Of a DNA stretch of 64,000 nucleotides, positions 55,299 through 64,000 are shown piece after piece. The position numbers and the translations under genes were made by a program. Source of the DNA: Ideonella sp. A 288. GTDB taxonomy: Bacteria; Pseudomonadota; Gammaproteobacteria; Burkholderiales; Burkholderiaceae_C. Every line of letters begins with the position of its first letter. The stretch's first letter is position 1. The stretch covers positions 35,752 through 99,751 of the forward strand of contig NZ_MWLO01000125.1 of assembly GCF_002198735.1 (NCBI RefSeq), given 5' to 3'. The notes below the pieces were generated by a model. The model saw only the letters and a list, made by a program, of their open reading frames with translations. It made no database searches and was not told the origin of the DNA.

Positions 55299-56309
55299 AT
55301 GTACACCCAAGCCATGGACACCATGGGCCGCGACGAGCCCGATGGCGGCAAGAAGCTGCGCAGCGCCGAAGAGCTGCAGTTGCAGGAGCGCTTCGACGCG
55401 CGCATCGACGACGGCGGCTTCATAGAGGCCAAGGACTGGATGCCCGAGAACTACCGCAAGACCCTGGTGCGGCAGATCAGCCAGCATGCGCATTCCGAGA
55501 TCGTCGGCATGCTGCCCGAAGGCAACTGGATCACCCGCGCGCCCACGCTCAAGCGCAAGGCCATCCTGCTGGCCAAGGTGCAAGATGAAGGCGGCCACGG
55601 CCTTTACCTGTATGCCGCCGCCGAGACCCTGGGCGTCAGCCGCGACCAGCTGCTCGACGCGCTGCACACCGGCAAGGCCAAGTACAGCTCGATCTTCAAC
55701 TACCCCACGCTCACCTGGGCCGACATCGGCACCATCGGCTGGCTGGTCGATGGCGCGGCCATCATGAACCAGGTGCCGATCTGCCGCTGCAGCTACGCGC
55801 CCTATGCGCGGGCGATGATCCGCATCTGCCGCGAGGAGAGCTTCCACCAGCGCCAGGGCTACGACAGCCTGCTGGTGATGATGCGTGACGGCACCGACGC
55901 CCAGCGCGCGATGGTGCAGGATTCGGTGAACCGCTGGTGGTGGCCCTGCCTGATGATGTTCGGGCCGCCCGACGACCAGAGCCCCAACTCGGCGCAGGGC
56001 ATGCGCTGGGGCATCAAGCGGGTGTCCAACGACACGCTACGCCAGAAGTTCGTCGACGCCACCGTCGAGCAGGCCAAGGTGCTGGGCGTCGCCCTGCCCG
56101 ACCCCGACCTGAAGTGGAACGAGGCCCGCGGCCACTGGGATTTCGGTGCCATCGACTGGGCCGAGTTCTGGCGCGTCGTCGGCGGCGAGGGCCCCGTCAA
56201 CCGCGAGCGCCTGGCCGCCCGCGTCAAGGCCTGGGACGACGGCGCCTGGGTGCGCGAAGCCGCCCTCGACCACGCCCGCAAGCAACACCCCAAGGAGCAA
56301 GCCGCATGA
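55299..56309 (+). CDS. paaA: phenylacetyl-CoA 1,2-epoxidase subunit PaaA
   Basis: Catalytic di-iron subunit of the ring-epoxidising multicomponent monooxygenase, 336 residues. Di-iron ligand motifs are visible in the helices [11 protein letters not shown] (Glu97, His100) and [10 protein letters not shown] (Glu180, His183), with a further Glu/His set near HAHSEIVG. The end overlaps paaB by 4 nt. The sequence is close to E. coli PaaA in length (309) with a longer tail. Confidence 0.96.
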   Translation: MYTQAMDTMGRDEPDGGKKLRSAEELQLQERFDARIDDGGFIEAKDWMPENYRKTLVRQISQHAHSEIVGMLPEGNWITRAPTLKRKAILLAKVQDEGGHGLYLYAAAETLGVSRDQLLDALHTGKAKYSSIFNYPTLTWADIGTIGWLVDGAAIMNQVPICRCSYAPYARAMIRICREESFHQRQGYDSLLVMMRDGTDAQRAMVQDSVNRWWWPCLMMFGPPDDQSPNSAQGMRWGIKRVSNDTLRQKFVDATVEQAKVLGVALPDPDLKWNEARGHWDFGAIDWAEFWRVVGGEGPVNRERLAARVKAWDDGAWVREAALDHARKQHPKEQAA

Positions 56310-56623
56310 GCACCGCTGCCGACACAACAAAGAGCAACACCCAAACCGAATGGCCGCTGTGGGAGATCTTCGTCCGCAGCAAGGCCGGCCTGGACCACAA
56401 GCACTGCGGCAGCCTGCACGCCGCCGACGCCAAGATGGCGGTGCAGCTGGCCCGCGAGGTGTACACCCGGCGCCAGGAGGGCGTGAGCCTGTGGGTGGTG
56501 CGTTCCGACCACATCACCGCCAGCGACCCCGGCGACAAGGACATGTTCTTCGACCCGATGGAAGACAAGGTCTACCGCCACCCCACCTTCTACGAGTTGC
56601 CCGATTCGGTCAACCACATGTGA
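56306..56623 (+). CDS. paaB: phenylacetyl-CoA epoxidase subunit PaaB
   Basis: Small structural subunit of 105 residues of the PaaABCE epoxidase. The core [20 protein letters not shown] and [20 protein letters not shown] is the PaaB signature. It bridges PaaAC heterodimers; it has no catalytic residues. The ATG overlaps the paaA stop, and paaC follows seven nt later. Confidence 0.95.
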   Translation: MSTAADTTKSNTQTEWPLWEIFVRSKAGLDHKHCGSLHAADAKMAVQLAREVYTRRQEGVSLWVVRSDHITASDPGDKDMFFDPMEDKVYRHPTFYELPDSVNHM

Positions 56624-56630
56624 GGCCGGC

Positions 56631-57416
56631 ATGACCGCATCGATTGCCACCCGCCACGACCCCGCCACCCAGTACGTGCTGCGCCTGGGCGACGCCTGCC
56701 TCATCCTGGGCCAACGCCTGGGCGAATGGTGCGGGCACGCGCCCATCCTCGAAGAGGACATCGCGCTGACCAACATGGCGCTCGACCTGATCGGCCAGTC
56801 GCGGGCGCTGCTCACCCTGGCCGGCCAGATGAACGTGCGCGCCGGCGGCGACCCGCTCGACGAAGACCAGCTGGCCTTCCTGCGCGAGGAGCGCGACTAC
56901 GTGAACCCCACGCTGGTCGAGCTGCCGCGCGGCGACTTCGCCTTCACCGTGCTGCGCAACGCCATGGTGGCCACCTGGCTCGAACTCACCTGGCGGCACC
57001 TGGCCACGTCCACCGAACCCGAGCTGGCGGCCATCGCCGGCAAGGCCGTGAAGGAGGCGCGCTACCACCGCGAGCACGCGTCCGACTGGGTGCAGCGCCT
57101 GGGCGGCGGCACCGACGAATCGGCCCGGCGCCTGCGAGACGCGCTGGACGCGCTGTGGCGCTACACGCCCGAGCTCTTCACCGACGACGCCGTCGACGAG
57201 GCCGCAGCCGCCAGCGGCCTGGGCCCGCGCGCGTCGGCGCTGCGCGAGGCCTGGCAGGCCGAGATGACGGCGCTGCTGGACGACGCCGGCCTGCAGCCGC
57301 CCGCCGCCACGGCCTTCGTCAGCCGCGGACGCCAGGGCCAGCACACCGAGCACATGGGCCACCTGCTGACCCAGTTGCAGTACCTGCAGCGCGCCTACCC
57401 CGGCGGTGCCTGGTGA
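56631..57416 (+). CDS. paaC: phenylacetyl-CoA epoxidase subunit PaaC
   Basis: Structural partner of PaaA, 261 residues, same four-helix fold but lacking the full iron site. Recognisable stretches: LRLGDACLILGQRLGEWCGHAP, EEDIALTNMALDLIGQSRALL and KAVKEARYHREHASDWVQRLGGG. The end overlaps paaD in a GTGA junction. It is normal in length for the family. Confidence 0.95.
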   Translation: MTASIATRHDPATQYVLRLGDACLILGQRLGEWCGHAPILEEDIALTNMALDLIGQSRALLTLAGQMNVRAGGDPLDEDQLAFLREERDYVNPTLVELPRGDFAFTVLRNAMVATWLELTWRHLATSTEPELAAIAGKAVKEARYHREHASDWVQRLGGGTDESARRLRDALDALWRYTPELFTDDAVDEAAAASGLGPRASALREAWQAEMTALLDDAGLQPPAATAFVSRGRQGQHTEHMGHLLTQLQYLQRAYPGGAW

Positions 57417-57988
57417 TCCACGACCTGCGCCCGGCCGACGGCTCGCCGGGTTCGCCCGATGCGGCGCCCGACACCGCGGCAGACACCCGCTGCGCGCGCG
57501 CCTGGGCGGTGCTCGCCGACGTGCTCGACCCCGAGGTGCCGGCGCTGTCGGTGCGAGACCTGGGCATCGTGCGCGACGTGCAGACATCGGCCGACGGCCT
57601 GTCGCTGGAGATCGTGCTGACGCCCACCTACTCGGGCTGCCCGGCCACCGAGGTGATCGAGCGCAGCGTGCTCGACGCGATCGAGGCCGCCGGCCTGGGC
57701 CCGGCCACGGTGCGCCTGCAGCGCTCGCCCGCCTGGACCACCGACTGGATCAGCGACGACGGCCGCCGCAAGCTGCGCGCCTACGGCATCGCGCCGCCCG
57801 GTCGTTGCGGCACGGTCACCGAATCGCCGATCCGGCTGGTGCGCCGACAGGCCGTCGACTCACCCAACTGCCCGCGCTGCGACAGCCCGCGCACCGAGCG
57901 CCTGTCGGCCTTCGGCTCCACCGCCTGCAAGTCGCTGTGGCGCTGCCTGGCCTGCCGCGAGCCGTTCGAGCACTTCAAACCCATCTGA
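57413..57988 (+). CDS. paaD: phenylacetate degradation protein PaaD
   Basis: Iron-sulfur maturation factor for the epoxidase, 191 residues. The N-terminal DUF59/MIP18 domain (VLDPEVPALSVRDLGIVRDV, TPTYSGCPATEVIE with the conserved Cys) is followed by a C-terminal zinc-like set CPRC ... CKS ... CLAC. The GTG start overlaps paaC. The gap to paaE (118 nt) is unusual for this operon and is filled by a hairpin-rich block. Confidence 0.93.
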   Translation: MIHDLRPADGSPGSPDAAPDTAADTRCARAWAVLADVLDPEVPALSVRDLGIVRDVQTSADGLSLEIVLTPTYSGCPATEVIERSVLDAIEAAGLGPATVRLQRSPAWTTDWISDDGRRKLRAYGIAPPGRCGTVTESPIRLVRRQAVDSPNCPRCDSPRTERLSAFGSTACKSLWRCLACREPFEHFKPI

Positions 57989-58029
57989 ACACCATGCAGA
58001 CTTCCACAATGCAATCAGTCGCGCGGGCC

Positions 58030-58106
58030 GAGCGCCGGGCCGCTCCCAAGCCGGCCCGCATCCCCTCGGGGGATCGGCCGATGGTCACATCGGACGAGGG
58101 GTCGGC
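58030..58106 (+). repeat. hairpin-rich repeat-like element between paaD and paaE
   Basis: The gap holds CGGGCCGCTCCCAAGC followed by two hairpins, ATCCCC-tcg-GGGGAT (58060-58074) and CCGATG-gtca-CATCGG (58078-58093), and ends in GAGGGG, which serves as the paaE ribosome binding site. The layout and the phrase CCGCTCCCAAG...CCCTCGGGGGAT resemble short interspersed repeats common in Leptothrix/Acidovorax-type genomes (recollection, not a search). Only one copy was noticed in the window. Confidence 0.5.
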
Positions 58107-59192
58107 ATGAGCACACTCTTCCACCCGCTGAAGGTCCGCCGCATCGAGCCCGACACCAACGAGGCGGTCATCGTGTCCTTCGACATCCCGCCCGAACTGC
58201 GCGAGACCTTCGGCTTCACCCAGGGCCAGTACCTCACGTTGCGCGCCACGGTCGACGGCCAGGACGTGCGGCGCTCCTACTCGATCTGCGCCGGCGTGGA
58301 CGATGCCGAGCTGCGCGTGGGCGTGCGGCGCGTCAAGGACGGCCTGTTCTCGAACTGGATCAACACCCAGCTGAAGGCCGGCGACAGCGTGCAGGTGATG
58401 GCGCCGCAGGGCCGCTTCTATGTGCCGCTCGACCCCGCCGCGCGCCGCCACCACGTGGGCCTGGCCGGCGGCAGCGGCATCACGCCGATCCTGTCGATCA
58501 TGAAGACGGTGCTGGCGCGCGAGCCGCTGTCGCGCTTCACGCTGATCTACGGCAATCGCTCGCCGCAGTCCACGATGTTCAAGGAAGAACTCGAGGACCT
58601 GAAGAACCGCTACCTCAGCCGGCTGGTGCTGCACTACGTGTTCTCCGACGAGTCCACCGACCTGCCGCTGCACCATGGCCTGATGAACCGCGACAAGGTC
58701 GCCGAGTTCCTGGCCGCGGTGCTGCCCGCCGACGGCATCGCCCACGCCTACATCTGCGGCCCCTACCAGATGAACGACGAGGCCGAGGCCGCGCTGCGCG
58801 CCGCCGGCGTGCCGGAAGACCGCCTCCACATCGAGCGCTTCGGCGTGGCCCAGGCGCCGGGCGGTGCGGCCGGCGCGGTGGTGCACGAGGCCAAGCCCGG
58901 CGATGCCGAGGCCGCCACCGTGGTGATCATCCGCGACGGCGTCAAGCGCGAACTGCTCTTCCGCAAGGACCAGCCCAGCATCCTCGACGCCGCTTCGGCC
59001 GCCGGGCTGGAGGTGCCGTTCTCGTGCACGTCTGGCGTGTGCGGCACCTGCCGCTGCAAGCTGGTCGAGGGCCGGGTGCGCATGGACCGCAACTTTGCGC
59101 TCGACAAGGCCGAAGTGGACGGTGGCTACGTGCTCGCCTGCCAGTCGCACCCGCTGACCGACCGCGTGGTGCTGTCCTTCGACGACCGCTGA
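58107..59192 (+). CDS. paaE: phenylacetyl-CoA epoxidase reductase PaaE
   Basis: Supplies electrons from NADPH to PaaA, 361 residues. An FNR-like FAD/NAD(P)H module (QDVRRSYSICAG for FAD, GLAGGSGITPILSIMK for nucleotide) is followed by a C-terminal plant-type [2Fe-2S] domain: Cys307, Cys312, Cys315 (CTSGVCGTCRC) and Cys345. The ATG is preceded by GAGGGG at five nt. The paaR gene follows 34 nt later. Confidence 0.96.
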   Translation: MSTLFHPLKVRRIEPDTNEAVIVSFDIPPELRETFGFTQGQYLTLRATVDGQDVRRSYSICAGVDDAELRVGVRRVKDGLFSNWINTQLKAGDSVQVMAPQGRFYVPLDPAARRHHVGLAGGSGITPILSIMKTVLAREPLSRFTLIYGNRSPQSTMFKEELEDLKNRYLSRLVLHYVFSDESTDLPLHHGLMNRDKVAEFLAAVLPADGIAHAYICGPYQMNDEAEAALRAAGVPEDRLHIERFGVAQAPGGAAGAVVHEAKPGDAEAATVVIIRDGVKRELLFRKDQPSILDAASAAGLEVPFSCTSGVCGTCRCKLVEGRVRMDRNFALDKAEVDGGYVLACQSHPLTDRVVLSFDDR

Positions 59193-59226
59193 CACGTCGG
59201 CGCCGACAGCACCAGGCCGACACCCG

Positions 59227-59928
59227 ATGGCCCGCGGACGCGCCCCCGGCTACGACGACCAGCGGCAGGACATCCTGCGGCACGCGGCGCATCTGTTCGC
59301 GCGGCGCGGCTACGCCAGCACGTCGATGAACCAGGTCGCCGAGGCAGCCGGCTTGTCCAAGGCCTCGCTGTACCACTACTACCGCGACAAGTACGCGTTG
59401 CTGGTGAGCATCGCCGAGGGCCATGTGGCCGCGCTCGAGGCCATGGTGGCCGAGGTCGAGGCCGCCGGCACGCCGCCGGCCGAGCGCATGCGCGAGCTCA
59501 TCCTCCGCATCATCGGCGAATATGCCGGCGCCCAGGACGACCACCGCGTGCTCACCGAGGACGTGCGCTTCCTCGAGCCTGATGACCGCGAGCGCATCCT
59601 CGGGCACGAGCGGCGTGTCGTCGAGGCCTTTGCCCGCACCATCGCCGCCTGGCAGCCCGCGCACGCCGAGGCCGGCCTGGCCAAGCCGCTGACCATGCTG
59701 CTGTTCGGCATGATCAACTGGATGTTCACCTGGCTTAAGCCCGACGGCGGCCTGACACACGAGCGCATGGCACCGATCGTGGCCGACCTGTTCTTCGGTG
59801 GCGTGCCCGCCGTGGTGCCGCCACCCCGGCCGGTGCGTGGTCGGCCGCGCGCCAAGGCCAGGGCCGGCGTCGGCACTGCCGACAAGGCCGCCGACAGCGC
59901 CGACCCCTGCGTGGTGTCCGGCAACTGA
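59227..59928 (+). CDS. paaR: TetR-family regulator of phenylacetate degradation
   Basis: TetR repressor of 233 residues. The helix-turn-helix is STSMNQVAEAAGLSKASLYHYYRDKYALL (residues 32-60), with a C-terminal ligand pocket and a basic Ala/Lys tail. Its position inside the paa operon and the dyad over the paaK start support PaaR, which in betaproteobacteria responds to phenylacetyl-CoA. E. coli uses the unrelated GntR-type PaaX. The ATG gives MARGRAPGYDDQRQDIL; no ribosome binding site is obvious. Confidence 0.9.
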   Translation: MARGRAPGYDDQRQDILRHAAHLFARRGYASTSMNQVAEAAGLSKASLYHYYRDKYALLVSIAEGHVAALEAMVAEVEAAGTPPAERMRELILRIIGEYAGAQDDHRVLTEDVRFLEPDDRERILGHERRVVEAFARTIAAWQPAHAEAGLAKPLTMLLFGMINWMFTWLKPDGGLTHERMAPIVADLFFGGVPAVVPPPRPVRGRPRAKARAGVGTADKAADSADPCVVSGN

Positions 59929-59980
59929 CCGCTCCGGGCGAGCCGCCCTTTCCGCTTTCCCCAACACCTCTGCAGACACG

Positions 59981-62026
59981 ATGACCCCCACCCTCCAAAG
60001 CTACATCGCCGGCCGCTGGATCGGTCGCGAGCCGGCCCAGTCGCTGCGCAGCGCCGTCAATGGCCGGCCCGTGGCCGCCACGCACGCCGAGGCCATCGAC
60101 TTCGGCGAGGCGCTGCACCACGCCCGCACGGTGGGCCTGCCGGCTCTGATGGCGCTCGACTTCCAGGAGCGGGCCCAACGCCTGAAGGCACTGGCCAAAT
60201 ACCTCACCGAGCGGAAGGAGGCGCTGTACGCCGTGTCGGCGCACACCGGCGCCACCCGCGCCGATGGCTGGATCGACATCGAGGGCGGCTCGGGCACCCT
60301 GTTCGCCTACGCCGGCATCGGCAGCAACGAACTCCCGTCGGGCAACGTGCTGCACGAGGGCCCGGCGATGCCGCTGGGCAAGAAGGGCGGCTTCGCCGGC
60401 ACGCACATCCTGGTGCCGCGCGGCGGCGTGGCAGTGCACATCAACGCCTTCAACTTCCCCATCTGGGGCCTGCTGGAGAAGTTCGCCCCCAGCTTCCTGG
60501 CCGGCATGCCCTGCATCGGCAAGCCCGCCAGTGCCACCAGCTACCTCACCGAGGCGGCGATGCGGCTGATCGTCGAATCGGGCCTGGTGCCCGAGGGGGC
60601 GCTGCAACTGGTGATCGGCGGCACCGGTGACCTGCTCGACCGGCTGGACGGTGCCGACATGGTCACCTTCACCGGCTCGGCCGACACCGCCGCCCGGCTG
60701 CGCGTGCACCCGAACCTGGTGCGCCAGTCGGTGCCCTTCAATGCCGAGGCCGATTCGCTGAATTGCGCCATCCTGGCCGATGACGTGGACCCCGGCGACG
60801 AGGAGTTCGAGCTGTTCGTCAAGGAGGTGGCGCGCGAGATGACCGTCAAGGCCGGTCAGAAGTGCACCGCCATCCGGCGCGCCATCGTGCCGCGCCGGCA
60901 CCTGGGCGCGGTGGCGGCGGCACTGAAGGCGCGGCTGACCAAGACCGTCGTCGGCGACCCGGCCGTCGACGGCGTGCGCATGGGCGCGCTGGCTTCGCAC
61001 GCGCAATTGGCCGACGTGGCCGAGCGCGTGGCGCAGTTGCGCCAGGGCACCGAACTGGTCTGCGGCGGCGGCGAGGGCTTCGCGCCACTGGGCGAGGGCA
61101 CGGCCGACGGCGCCTTCTTCGCGCCGACGCTGCTGTGCTGCCACCGGCCGCTGGCCACCGACGCGGTGCACGACCTCGAGGCCTTCGGCCCGGTCAGCAC
61201 GCTGATGCCCTACGACGGCCTGGACGAAGCGCTGGCATTGGCCAGGCGCGGCAAGGGCAGTCTGGTCGGCACCCTGGTCACCAAGAGCCCGGCCATCGCC
61301 GCCCAGGCCATCCCCAGGCTGGCCGCCTGGCACGGCCGCTTCCTGGTGCTGGACCGCGAGGCCGCGGCCGAATCCACCGGCCACGGCTCGCCGCTGCCGG
61401 TGCTCAAGCACGGCGGACCGGGCCGTGCCGGTGGCGGCGAAGAACTGGGCGGCATCCGCGCCGTCAAGCACTACCTGCAGCGCACCGCAGTGCAGGGGTC
61501 ACCCACCATGCTGGCCGCCGTCACCGGCGAGCATGTGCGGGGCGCGCGGCTGGTCGAGACCGAGGTCCACCCGTTCAGGCGCTACTTCGAGGACCTGCAG
61601 ATCGGCGAGAGCCTGCTCACCCACCGCCGCACCGTGGGCGAGGCGGACCTCGTGGCCTTCGGCGGCATCTCGGGCGACTACTTCTACATGCACTTCGACG
61701 AGATCGCCGCCAAGGAATCCCCCTTCGGCAAGCGCATCGCGCACGGCTACTTCGTGCTGTCGGCGGCCGCCGGCCTGTTCGTCAGCCCGGCGCCGGGGCC
61801 GGTGCTGGCCAACTACGGCCTGGACACGCTGCGCTTCGTCAAGCCCGTAGGCATCGGCGACACCATCCGGGCGCGGCTCACCGCCAAGCGCAAGACCGAC
61901 CGCCACAAGCGCGACGACAAGGGCGTGGGCCAGGGCGTCGTGGCCTGGGACGTGGAGGTGACCAACCAGCACGGCGAACTGGTGGCCAGCTACGACATCC
62001 TCACGCTGGTGGCCAAGCGCGGCTGA
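59981..62026 (+). CDS. paaZ: oxepin-CoA hydrolase / 3-oxo-5,6-dehydrosuberyl-CoA semialdehyde dehydrogenase
   Basis: Bifunctional ring-opening enzyme of 681 residues. The aldehyde dehydrogenase domain has Glu256 (VPFNAEADSLN) and Cys295 (AGQKCTAIRR), at the same numbers as in E. coli PaaZ; the C-terminal MaoC-like hydratase has Asp566 and His571 in GDYFYMH. The ATG at 59981 gives MTPTLQSYIAGRWIG. It is last in the operon, 21 nt before a convergent gene. Genes paaF, G, H and J are not in the window. Confidence 0.95.
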   Translation: MTPTLQSYIAGRWIGREPAQSLRSAVNGRPVAATHAEAIDFGEALHHARTVGLPALMALDFQERAQRLKALAKYLTERKEALYAVSAHTGATRADGWIDIEGGSGTLFAYAGIGSNELPSGNVLHEGPAMPLGKKGGFAGTHILVPRGGVAVHINAFNFPIWGLLEKFAPSFLAGMPCIGKPASATSYLTEAAMRLIVESGLVPEGALQLVIGGTGDLLDRLDGADMVTFTGSADTAARLRVHPNLVRQSVPFNAEADSLNCAILADDVDPGDEEFELFVKEVAREMTVKAGQKCTAIRRAIVPRRHLGAVAAALKARLTKTVVGDPAVDGVRMGALASHAQLADVAERVAQLRQGTELVCGGGEGFAPLGEGTADGAFFAPTLLCCHRPLATDAVHDLEAFGPVSTLMPYDGLDEALALARRGKGSLVGTLVTKSPAIAAQAIPRLAAWHGRFLVLDREAAAESTGHGSPLPVLKHGGPGRAGGGEELGGIRAVKHYLQRTAVQGSPTMLAAVTGEHVRGARLVETEVHPFRRYFEDLQIGESLLTHRRTVGEADLVAFGGISGDYFYMHFDEIAAKESPFGKRIAHGYFVLSAAAGLFVSPAPGPVLANYGLDTLRFVKPVGIGDTIRARLTAKRKTDRHKRDDKGVGQGVVAWDVEVTNQHGELVASYDILTLVAKRG

Positions 62027-62047
62027 CGGGACGATCGTGCCGGGCGT

Positions 62048-63952
62048 TCAGAACCCGGCGTCGGCCGCCAGCGGCAGCCACTGCAGCAGCGTGCCCAGGT
62101 CGGCGAGCTGGTCACCCCAGGCCGGCCCCAATGCAACCAACCGCCCGCCCCGGCTGCCCAGGTAGCTGCGGGTGGACGCGTAGTAACGGTAGTAGTAGCC
62201 CTGCGCCGAGCCGCTGGTGGCGTGCCCCGAAAAGTAGGTCGGGAACATGCGCTCGGCGTAGTTGAACAGCCGGTCCGACACGGAATCGACACTGGCGAAG
62301 GCGCCGATCGTGTCCGCCGCAGTGCGCGGCGCGCCCAGGCGGTCCTCGGCCGCCTGCAGGGCCTGCGCGATCGCCCGTCCGTGCAGCGGGCCGCCGATGC
62401 GCGGCAATGCCAGCGCGGCCAGGCTGCCGGCCAGAGCGCCGGTGCTGCGCGCGTCGACCACGCCACCGACGATCGGCGAGGCGCCCAGGCCGGCCACCGG
62501 CAGGCTCGACGCCGGGCCTTCGGGCAGCACGCTGCAGCCGGCCTCCGGCAGCGCATGGCCGCCGTTCCACCAGTGGTTGCCGTTCATCGACATTGCCGCC
62601 TGGCCGCCGACGATGTTCAGCGGGCACGGCACCACGTCGCTGCCGACGCGGCCGAAGTGCCCCGCCTCCGAGGTGACGAGGTTGTTCGCCAACACCAGGT
62701 TGCGGCTGGCCAGCACCCGGTTGACCGGTGCCGGCGCGGCCGCCCCCACGCCCCAGCACGGGTCGACGGTGACATGGTCCTGCAGCGCCTCGTCCCAGGC
62801 CTGGCAATCGCTGCCCGCGCCATCGGCCGCGCCCAGCACACGACTGTCGTGCACGCGGATCGCGTCGCCGCCGGTCACCGAGGCCCCGTCCATCGGCGGC
62901 CGATAGCCCGCGGTGAAGACGATGCTGTTGCCGACCGCGCTGCAGTCCTGGCAGCCCGAGAACTCCAGCGCCGCTTCGCGGGCGTCGACGATCAGGTTGT
63001 TGCGGGCCACGGTGCGCAGGGCCTCGTAGTCCCAGCGGCCGTCGAGCGAGAAGTAGTAGGTGGCATCCGTCTCCTCGCCGCCGAGTTCGACCCGCCGCAC
63101 GCGATAGAAGGTGTTGGCCTCGTAGAGCACGTCGACCGATCCGCCCTTGGCCTCGATGCCCAGGCCGCCGCCCGTCTGCAGCACGGTGTTGCGGCAGAAG
63201 GCCGCGCGGTGCACGCCGACGTTGTCGATGCCGTGCCGCGAGGTCTGGCTGACCCGGCTGTCCAGCACCCACAGGTCCTGCACCTGGTTGAACTTCATGC
63301 CGTCCATGCCGGCGCTCTCGCTGGTCTCGGCGTCGCGCTCGGCCGGGTCGAACAGGTTTTGAACCGTCACGTGCCGGATCAGCACATGGTGCGATGCCTC
63401 GTGCCGGCCATAGACCGACAGGTCCAGGCTGCCGTCCCCGCGGCGCGCGCTGCGCGTGGCCTCGCGCGCCGTGCCGGCAACGTGGACGCCTGCAGCGGCC
63501 TGCAGCGGCTGCGGGTCGGCGTGCCGACGGCCGTCCCAGGTGCCCACCAGCGCCGGCCCGATGGTCAGCCCCTCGATGGCCAGGTACGACACGCCAAGCA
63601 GGTTGAGCCCGTGCCCCAGCACCGTGGCGTCGGGCCGGCCATCGGTGGCCATCAGCCACACCGGGTTGGACGGGCCGCGGCGCAGGCGCTGGGCGAAGAT
63701 CTCGCTGCCCAGGTTGTCGGCATAGGTGCCCGGCGCCAGCCGGATGCGCACCGGCCGGTCGGGGTGCTGCTGCGCCGCACGCAGCGCATCGCGAACGCCC
63801 GAGGTGCCCTGCGCGGGAACCAGATCGATGTCGACCCAGGCATCGGCGGGCACGCCGTCGGTGAACGGCCGTTCGTTGCAGGTGGCCGCCGGCACCGCGG
63901 TGGCCGACAGGGCGATCGCCAAGGCCAGGACAAGGGTGTGCGACAGTCGCAT
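62048..63952 (-). CDS. secreted right-handed beta-helix protein
   Basis: Protein of 634 residues with a signal peptide (MRLSHTLVLALAIALSATAVPA, cleaved near 23). The middle has the recurring short strands of a pectate-lyase-like beta-helix (LAIEGLTIGPALVG, HVLIRHVTVQNLF, AFCRNTVLQTGGGLGIEAKGG, TVARNNLIVDAREA, ASRNLVLANNLVTS). The C-terminal 75 residues (LFNYAERMFPTYFSGH ... GYYYRYYASTRSYLGS) form a small domain seen at the end of many unrelated exported proteins of Burkholderiales. Polysaccharide binding or cleavage is plausible but unproven. The ATG at 63952 has AGGA eight nt upstream. Confidence 0.82.
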   Translation of the reverse strand: MRLSHTLVLALAIALSATAVPAATCNERPFTDGVPADAWVDIDLVPAQGTSGVRDALRAAQQHPDRPVRIRLAPGTYADNLGSEIFAQRLRRGPSNPVWLMATDGRPDATVLGHGLNLLGVSYLAIEGLTIGPALVGTWDGRRHADPQPLQAAAGVHVAGTAREATRSARRGDGSLDLSVYGRHEASHHVLIRHVTVQNLFDPAERDAETSESAGMDGMKFNQVQDLWVLDSRVSQTSRHGIDNVGVHRAAFCRNTVLQTGGGLGIEAKGGSVDVLYEANTFYRVRRVELGGEETDATYYFSLDGRWDYEALRTVARNNLIVDAREAALEFSGCQDCSAVGNSIVFTAGYRPPMDGASVTGGDAIRVHDSRVLGAADGAGSDCQAWDEALQDHVTVDPCWGVGAAAPAPVNRVLASRNLVLANNLVTSEAGHFGRVGSDVVPCPLNIVGGQAAMSMNGNHWWNGGHALPEAGCSVLPEGPASSLPVAGLGASPIVGGVVDARSTGALAGSLAALALPRIGGPLHGRAIAQALQAAEDRLGAPRTAADTIGAFASVDSVSDRLFNYAERMFPTYFSGHATSGSAQGYYYRYYASTRSYLGSRGGRLVALGPAWGDQLADLGTLLQWLPLAADAGF

Positions 63953-64000
63953 GGGCAAGATCCTCGGCCCAGGTGCAGGCCCTCCGCGGCATGGTGACAC

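Noticed and set aside
62222..63997. 591-codon open frame on the plus strand opposite the beta-helix gene
   Set aside because: Antisense shadow with no recognisable motif; the minus strand has a signal peptide and a beta-helix pattern.

Overview
The window is a chromosomal segment of a very GC-rich betaproteobacterium. The fad, lepA-rnc-era-recO-pdxJ-acpS-nagZ, rpoE-rseAB-mucD, plsX-fab-acpP and paa gene orders and sequences all point to Burkholderiales, probably near the Rubrivivax/Leptothrix/Ideonella group; that placement is inference from gene order and protein character, not from a search. There is no rRNA, tRNA, CRISPR array, insertion sequence or prophage that I can see. Nearly all of it reads as vertically inherited core genome, with one surface-polysaccharide block. 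LAYOUT: (1) 1-5.4 kb, minus strand: a fatty-acid beta-oxidation operon (TetR regulator, acyl-CoA dehydrogenase, DUF2147 protein, 3-hydroxyacyl-CoA dehydrogenase/enoyl-CoA hydratase cut by the window edge). (2) 5.6-11.4 kb, plus: an HNH nuclease, diheme and triheme c-type cytochromes, a SPOR-like membrane protein, a lone ureE and corA. (3) 11.5-15.5 kb: a ferric-iron ABC transporter whose three genes are split over both strands, with a near-perfect Fur box before the binding-protein gene. (4) 15.6-21.6 kb, minus: an orphan PEP-CTERM TPR lipoprotein (PrsT), then sppA, a Rieske protein, a HAD phosphatase and rluC as a tight cluster. (5) 21.6-25.1 kb, plus: rne with a leader of about 550 nt. (6) 25.2-44.6 kb, minus: a long run of housekeeping genes, nagZ-acpS-pdxJ-recO-era-rnc-DUF4845-lepB-lepA, then mucD-rseB-rseA-rpoE and a YgfX-like gene, then fabF-acpP-fabG-fabD-fabH-plsX, rpmF and the YceD/DUF177 gene, many with 4-bp ATGA overlaps. 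(7) 44.7-46.0 kb, plus: maf and an RsmI-like methyltransferase; rhlE lies opposite. (8) 47.8-53.8 kb, plus: O-antigen/polysaccharide genes (rmlD, rmlC, a WbpP-type epimerase, two GT2 glycosyltransferases, an O-antigen ligase-like protein). (9) 53.9-62.0 kb, plus: a phenylacetate catabolic operon paaK-paaABCDE-paaR-paaZ with a TetR-type operator on its promoter. (10) 62.0-64.0 kb, minus: a secreted right-handed beta-helix protein. HOW THE GENES WORK TOGETHER: block 1 and block 9 feed acyl-CoA and phenylacetyl-CoA carbon into central metabolism under TetR-type control. Block 6 couples lipid synthesis, envelope stress sensing (sigma-E, anti-sigma RseA/RseB, protease MucD), protein export (LepB) and RNA processing (RNase III, Era). 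Block 8 modifies the cell surface. MOST INTERESTING SIGNALS: a candidate small RNA or attenuator in the gap before lepA, with its own -10 box, two stem-loops and an 8-T terminator; a recurring -10 hexamer 6-7 nt before start codons (fbpB, fbpC, ureE, DUF177, maf), suggesting leaderless mRNAs; a hairpin-rich repeat-like block inside the paa operon that supplies the paaE ribosome binding site; a CRP-type site at about -41.5 before the glycosyltransferases; and orphan ureE and prsT genes far from their usual partners.
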